Positions 58,501 through 64,000 of a stretch of 64,000 bases of DNA are shown here, piece by piece. A program made the position numbers and the translations under genes. Where the stretch lies: contig JXTB01000038.1 of the NCBI GenBank assembly GCA_002914805.1, positions 1,226,242 to 1,290,241 of the forward strand. Reading direction: 5' to 3'. Under the pieces are notes generated by a model, which saw nothing but the letters and a program-made list of their open reading frames with translations, did no database searches and was not told the origin of the DNA. The stretch comes from Parasponia andersonii (lineage: Eukaryota > Streptophyta > Magnoliopsida > Rosales > Cannabaceae). The first letter of the stretch is position 1; the number at the start of each line of letters is the position of its first letter.

Positions 58501-59199
58501 CAATGATAGCAAGTCCAATTTCTGAGCTCTTAATAAAGACTCATGGATAAATAGGATTATTCACATATCCTTTATTCAAAAGATATTCACTAAGACGATT
58601 GTACCACATACATTTAGATTGCTTTAATCTATATAAAATATCTTTGTAATTTTATTGAACATATTTCCATGGTATTATATTAAGTACTTCAGATACTTTA
58701 AATCCGTCAAGAATTTTTATATAAACATCACTATCAAGTCACTCATATAAATATGTTATTACAATATCCATCAGATATTATTACAATATGCTAGACTAAT
58801 TAAGTATCGTAATGTTATCATATCCACCACAAGAAAATATGTCTAGTCAAAATTTATTCTTAGTTGAGAAATCTTGTACCACAAGACGTGCTTTATATCT
58901 CACGATCTCATTTTTCTCATTACGTTTTCGTACAAAGACCCATTTGTACCCTATTAAATACACACCTTTAGGTGTTTGGACAATAGATCCAAATACTTCT
59001 CTTTTCCCAAGTGATTTTAGTTCAACTTAGATTATGTCTTTCTATTTTGGCCAATCATTTTTACATTGACATTCTTCGACTGATTTTGGTTCAAGATCCT
59101 TACTTTCATTCGTTTCCTTTCTTGAGCTGACATAACTTATTGAGATCTCTTTATTTTCAATATCATCAGGTACTTGAACCTCTTCTGGAGTTATTTGTT

Positions 59200-60500
59200 T
59201 AGTTATGTCAACTACCTATTTTGGCAACGTGGTTATCTCTTCAAGAATACCGTCATCTTCAAGATGGCTAATTTCTATAATATATCCCCTTTTTTTCCTA
59301 GAGATTTTATCTTTAGAGCCAATTGGTCTACCATGCTTTATGCGTGTCTTAGACTTACTTGTTGTTGTGCTCAAAAATTGTCCTACAGGAATATCAATCT
59401 TAGTTGGAGCATTTATAACTGCTATATGTGATTTAGTCACTCTATTCGTATCAGTAAATACATCAGGTAATTGATTTGTAATATTTTATAAATAAATAAT
59501 TTTTTGAACTTCTAGTTTACATTGGCTAGTGTGAGGATTAAAATGAGATAATGATGATACATTCCAAAAAATTTCAAGTTAGTTTTCTAGTTGTTATTTT
59601 TCTCTCCCTAGTGGTAGGAATATGGTTTCATCAAATTGACAATTGATAAAATATATCTTAAAAACATCACCTGTCAAATGCTCAAGAGATTTGATGATAA
59701 ATTCTTAACCTTCTTTGAGGGTCTATCTTGGTGCACTGTGGTGGAGTGATTGGTACATATACTATACCACTAAAAACTCGCATATGAGAAATATTTGATT
59801 CTTGACCAAAAGTAAATTGTAGTAAGGAGTATTTTTGATAATCTATGAGTCTAATGCGAATAAAGGTAGCAGCATATAATACAATATGCCCTTAAGTAGA
59901 AACAAGTAACTTTGTTCTCATTAATAATAGTCTAGCAATTAATTGAATGTGTTTAATAAATAATTCAGCTAAACCATTCTATGTATGTGTGTGGGTAACA
60001 GGGTGCTCAACATTAACTCTAATTGACATTTAATAATCATTAAAAGCTTGAGATGTAATCTCACAAGCATTATCAAGACGAATAGTCTTTATTGTATAAT
60101 CTGAAAATTGTACTCTTAAATAAATTAATTGAGCAAAAAGCCTCGCAAATACAATATTGCAAGTAGATAATAAGCAAATATGTGATCAATATATTGAAGC
60201 ATCTATCAATATCATAAAGTAACTAAATGGTTCACATACTAAATGAATAGGCCCATAAATATATATATATATATATATATATAAATATCTCATTGAATTC
60301 TTTCTAGAAATGCAAGAAACTCAAGTGCAACTTTTCTTAGAAATGGCCTAATAATTAATTTATCTTGAGAATGAGCTGAACAGAAAAAATCACTGGACAA
60401 AAGAATCTTCTAGTTTTTAATGGATATCCATGTGAGTCTTCAATAATTCTTCATATCATAATTGACCCAGAATGATCTAGAAAATTATGCCAAAGAGAGA
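59200..60500 (-). pseudogene. Copia integrase region remnant
   Basis: The minus strand near 60180-60265 encodes 'GPIHLVCEPFSYFMILIDAS', a conserved integrase block of Copia elements. Around 59216-59440 the lysine/isoleucine-rich 'RIKHGRPIGSKDK' is the hinge typical of the integrase-RT boundary. Stops occur throughout. Confidence 0.75.
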
Positions 60501-60612
60501 AAACTTTAGGAACATAATCCTTTTTAGTCATCACATTATATGATTCAATCATACTTATAAATGTGTAATACAACCTAGAGAAAAAGGCACATAGCTTTTC
60601 TATTACTTACTT

Positions 60613-60996
60613 CTAGCTTGAAATAATAGAAGTAATGTAGAGAGATTCTATATTGTTCTTATTTGTGATCTCAATATAATATCCATTACAATACATATCT
60701 TTGAAACTTAGCAAATTTGTTCTAGATTTACTAGAGAATAAAGCGTTATTTATAATTAATTTTATTCCTCTGGATAGTATTATTATAGCTCTTCTAGAGT
60801 TTTTAGTTATTTTTATGGTACCTGAAACTATATTCACATTTGTTTTTGATAATGATAATTTTATGAAATACTTTTTATCTTTAAGAATTATGTGTGTTAT
60901 CACCTTTTTATCTTTAAGAATTGTGTGTGTTATCGTACTATCTACTAAACAAATATCTTTACCATTGGTTTTCGAACTAATATTTGTGAAATCCAT
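60613..60996 (-). pseudogene. Copia protease-region remnant
   Basis: The 127-codon frame includes 'CLVDSTITHTILKD', matching the Copia aspartic protease start, in which the usual Gly after Asp-Ser is replaced, so the catalytic motif is damaged. 'LLSFKDMYCNGYYIE' is the following pre-integrase segment. A block 'THTILKDKK/THIILKDKK' is locally duplicated. Confidence 0.75.
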
Positions 60997-61140
60997 ATTT
61001 CTTCACAAATTAAAGCAAAAGAACTATAATTATTAAATGAAAGATGTAATGGAATACATAACTTAAGAAAAGTAATATATTACATAAACATGAATTAAAA
61101 ATAGCACATTGTGATTGCACAATCTAATACATAATAAACT

Positions 61141-62135
61141 TAGATATTACTGGCTCATTATTAGTTTTTCTCAGCTAGATTTTCAAAAAAGTCTGAAATA
61201 TCCAAATAGACAAAATCCATAAGATCATTTTGTTCAACAAAGTTCGTCTCTATACTCTTTTCTTTTTCTTTTAGTGATGCTTGGTAAAGGTCAATAAGGT
61301 GTTTGAATATACCACATCTATAGTAAAGATTCTCAAGATTTTTGGATAATTTATATCGTGAACCTTTTCCCTTTTCATGTATCTCTTCATTATTTTCCTA
61401 CTTCTGGTGAGTTCCGATTTTCCTAAAATTTGAAAAATTATTTTGACTACTATAATATTAAGAAAAAATTTGTTCATAATCCCTACCACGACCACGACCA
61501 CGTCTATGGCCACAATTAGTAGTTAATACAGCATTTACTTCAGGAAATGTTGTTGAACCAGTTGGACGAATTTCATAATTTTTTATTAATAGCTCATTAG
61601 TTTGTTCAGCAACAAGTATATATAAAATTAATTCAGAATAATTTTTAAAACTACATTTCCGATATTATTACTGTAGGACAACATTCGATGAATAGAAAAT
61701 AGAATATATTTTTTTTTCTAACATAACTTCATGAGTAATTTTTTCTCCACATAATTTCAACTAAAAAGGAATTTTAAATATTATTGAATTATATTCGTTG
61801 ACTATTTTAAAATCTTGCAGACACGGGTGCATCCAGACATAATGAGCTTTAGGGAGTATCACGATTTTCTGCTTATCATACCTTTCCCTTAATCTTTGCA
61901 AGAGCACAGATGAGTCTTTTATCGTTAAATATTCAGTTTTCAATCCTTCATGCAAATGATATCGAAGGAAAATCATGGCTTTTGTGCAATTTTGAGTGGA
62001 TGTCATATTTTCTTCTTTAACTGTTTCTCTAAGATTTATAGCATCAAGATGAATTTCAGCACCAAGTGTCCATACCAAATAATTCTTGCCCAAAATTTTA
62101 AGAGTAACGAATTCAAATTTTGTGAGATTTGACAT
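61141..62135 (-). pseudogene. Copia gag remnant
   Basis: 62135-61761 encodes an open gag N-terminal half ('LKILGKNYLVWTLGAEIHLD', then 'KAMIFLRYHLHEGLKTEYL' and 'LQRLRERYDKQK'), as in plant Copia gag polyproteins. It is followed by stops. Further along, a broken zinc-knuckle-like 'LYYRCGIFKHLIDLYQASLK' lies near 61260-61335, ending '..FFENLAEKN' and a stop. Confidence 0.85.
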
Positions 62136-62769
62136 TGTGAAGATTATTATATTACAAAATATTATATAATTAGAAATAAAAAACTCATGACATAATCAAT
62201 ACGTGGTCATAAAGAAATAAAGTATGATTATCTAATATATTGAATTAGCAATATTTGAAGACATAATTATAAATATGTATATTATAGATATTTGTAATCA
62301 AATATATGGATATAGAAATCTCAAAATTGAAAGATTAATTATAAGTACATAAGTATTGCAACAATAATAATTTATGACGATAATTAGTATAAATAATATC
62401 ATATAAAAAAGTAATTTCATAATGATAGAGATAGCCTTATCAAATAATTTATACACAGATTATTTGTGACCAAAATCATGATGTAAAAATCTCATAATCA
62501 TGATGCTGAATATAAATACATGAAGTAATTCAATGTAATATTAGAACATCAAACTTTCAAATTATTAGAAATAAAATTACGTGCACTAAAATTAGAAAGA
62601 AACAAAATATATGTATATACCCTATTATAGTATACAGTATATTTACATATATTAAATTACTTATAGTAGATCTCAATCAAACTAAAAAGGATATTTATTA
62701 TGCAATATAACACTTAATAAAATTTTATCTTGGTGTGATTATAATGACTAGAAGTTCGTTCTGATAACG

Positions 62770-63155
62770 TGTTGTAAGATATAAAATATATTATAACTTA
62801 AGAATATCAACACAAAGAGATAGACAAGAGAATGAATTTTTTCTTAGTAAAAAGAAAATGATTTGAATGAGATACATAAACTCTTACAAATATCTCTATT
62901 TATAGACATTAGTAAATGAACTACAACCATTCATTTCTTTGAATAAACTATAATAATTTATTTATTTAGACAATATATATGTACATATTTATTAGAGTAA
63001 ATTATGATCACATATTTTTTTTAAACTAAAATTACACCAAACTACATTCATAAATTTATTTAGTTAAATTTCTACTATTTAATATATTATTGAACTTGGG
63101 TTTCAACTTGTAAAATGCTCGACAATAATGAGCATGATAGAAAAAGTCCATAACA
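62770..63155 (-). repeat. Copia 5' LTR
   Basis: Right-hand partner of the LTR at 56873-57256. On the element's strand it begins TGTTATGGACTT and ends CTTACAACA, directly followed by the eroded primer-binding site. Confidence 0.88.
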
Positions 63156-64000
63156 TAAACTACTGCCAAAAATTATTGCTTCCATGTTAAAATGATGTTG
63201 ATTTGATTCTAATTTTTTTTTTTGACAAATATACATTATTTAGCTGGTGCCATTTGCACCAAGTAAATATGGCCATTATTTTTTGTGCTCCAAGAAATGC
63301 CAGTTTGAGCATATAATATTAATTAATTATCTAACTTTATGAGCACTTTTCCCAACTTGTAAAATTGAAGGATAACGTCAACTTTTTCAGTAGGAAAAAG
63401 TAGTAATATTCAAAACAAAAGACAAGCCTGCGAGATATCCCTTTACTTCCATTAAATATGGTATTTAGTCTGATTTTTTTAATAGACACATACGAATTTC
63501 ATGTTATAGATGATTTGGTACAAGTGGAATTAGTTGAATTTTTTGATGCTAAAGTTTCCTTGCATTCATTTATTGCTTAGATTAGCTTGTTCTTTAGGGA
63601 GGACAATCCGTTTGATTTGGGTGGTTGTAATAACTAAGTTGATGATCTTATAATGATTGCCAGATGACTAATTATGTCTGTCAAGCTTGGGTACATGAGT
63701 ATGTTACTCTAATTGTTTCGATCTTAACTTAGCTAGTAGTCAAAAGGTTGATTGAATCTAAAAGTTAAAGAGATGGATATAAATAATAGTAAAACACTTC
63801 TGAAGCTAAGATCAGTATTTTTTTTTTTTTTTTTTTTGCTTGGAAAAACTAAGATTAGTATCACGATCACGTACTCTGTTAAAAATAAATAAAGATGTCA
63901 ATTTCCGCCTCAGTTAACACACTAAATATGCACGTGCCTGGTCAAAAAAGACATCTTATTATTATACCCGTACGAATGGAGTAATAATGAAATATTAAAG
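63156..64000. other. intergenic DNA, nothing recognised
   Basis: AT-rich sequence with a T run at about 63819-63838. No ORF, repeat or RNA gene can be supported. Confidence 0.5.

Larger units (their letters stand above)
56873..63155 (-). mobile_element. decayed full-length Copia LTR retrotransposon
   Basis: Two direct repeats of about 385 bp (56873-57256 and 62770-63155) enclose a 5.5-kb interior that reads gag, protease, integrase, RT and RNase H on the minus strand, the Copia order. The primer-binding site next to the right LTR reads 'ttatcagaac', close to the initiator-Met tRNA complement (..TATCAGAGC). A purine-rich stretch ('aaagaagaa') precedes the left LTR. Many stops and frameshifts break the coding region. 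No matching target-site duplication was found, so it is old or rearranged at one end. Confidence 0.92.

Overview
This is a stretch of nuclear DNA from a dicot-type flowering plant. The genes have short exons with GT-AG introns, and the families present are plant-specific or typical of plants: a CC-type (ROXY) glutaredoxin, a PLS/E-type PPR protein, an ALIS subunit and a type I MADS-box factor. The intergenic DNA is very AT-rich and full of LTR retrotransposons and microsatellites. Species cannot be read from the sequence. One ambiguous base (n) lies at 42054.

Layout. 1-6739: a GC-rich single-exon ROXY glutaredoxin (2857-3321) in AT-rich, locally duplicated DNA. 6740-10904: a CACTA-type DNA transposon with a 2.2 kb Gypsy solo LTR nested inside it. 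10905-15058: gene-poor DNA with a palindromic MITE-like element and tandem repeats. 15059-36149: the gene-dense core, which holds ERO1 (+, nine exons), a small conserved three-exon gene of unknown function (-), a PAK1IP1/MAK11-like WD40 gene (+, three exons), an E-class PPR gene (-, one coding exon) and an ALIS/CDC50 gene (+, eight coding exons). PPR and ALIS are divergent. 38391-38594: a small unrecognised 67-residue gene. 38600-53257: repeat-rich DNA with degenerate LTR-like segments, ending in an internally deleted Gypsy element whose pol remnant is broken by stops. 54568-55182: a single-exon M-alpha MADS-box gene. 56873-63155: a nearly full-length but decayed Copia element on the minus strand with both LTRs. 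63156-64000: nothing recognised.

The genes do not form a pathway. ERO1 and ALIS both work in the secretory pathway (disulfide formation; P4-ATPase flippase partner), PAK1IP1/MAK11 in ribosome biogenesis, PPR in organelle RNA metabolism, and ROXY and MADS in nuclear transcription control. All multi-exon models were assembled by hand from reading frames, splice sites and family recognition; exon lengths close in phase for every gene. No convincing new molecular system was found. The most useful non-routine observations are the transposon nesting dated by intact target-site duplications, a duplicated exon end plus splice donor inside ERO1, a triplicated cysteine motif at the ERO1 C-terminus, and a small three-exon conserved gene that simple ORF calling misses.
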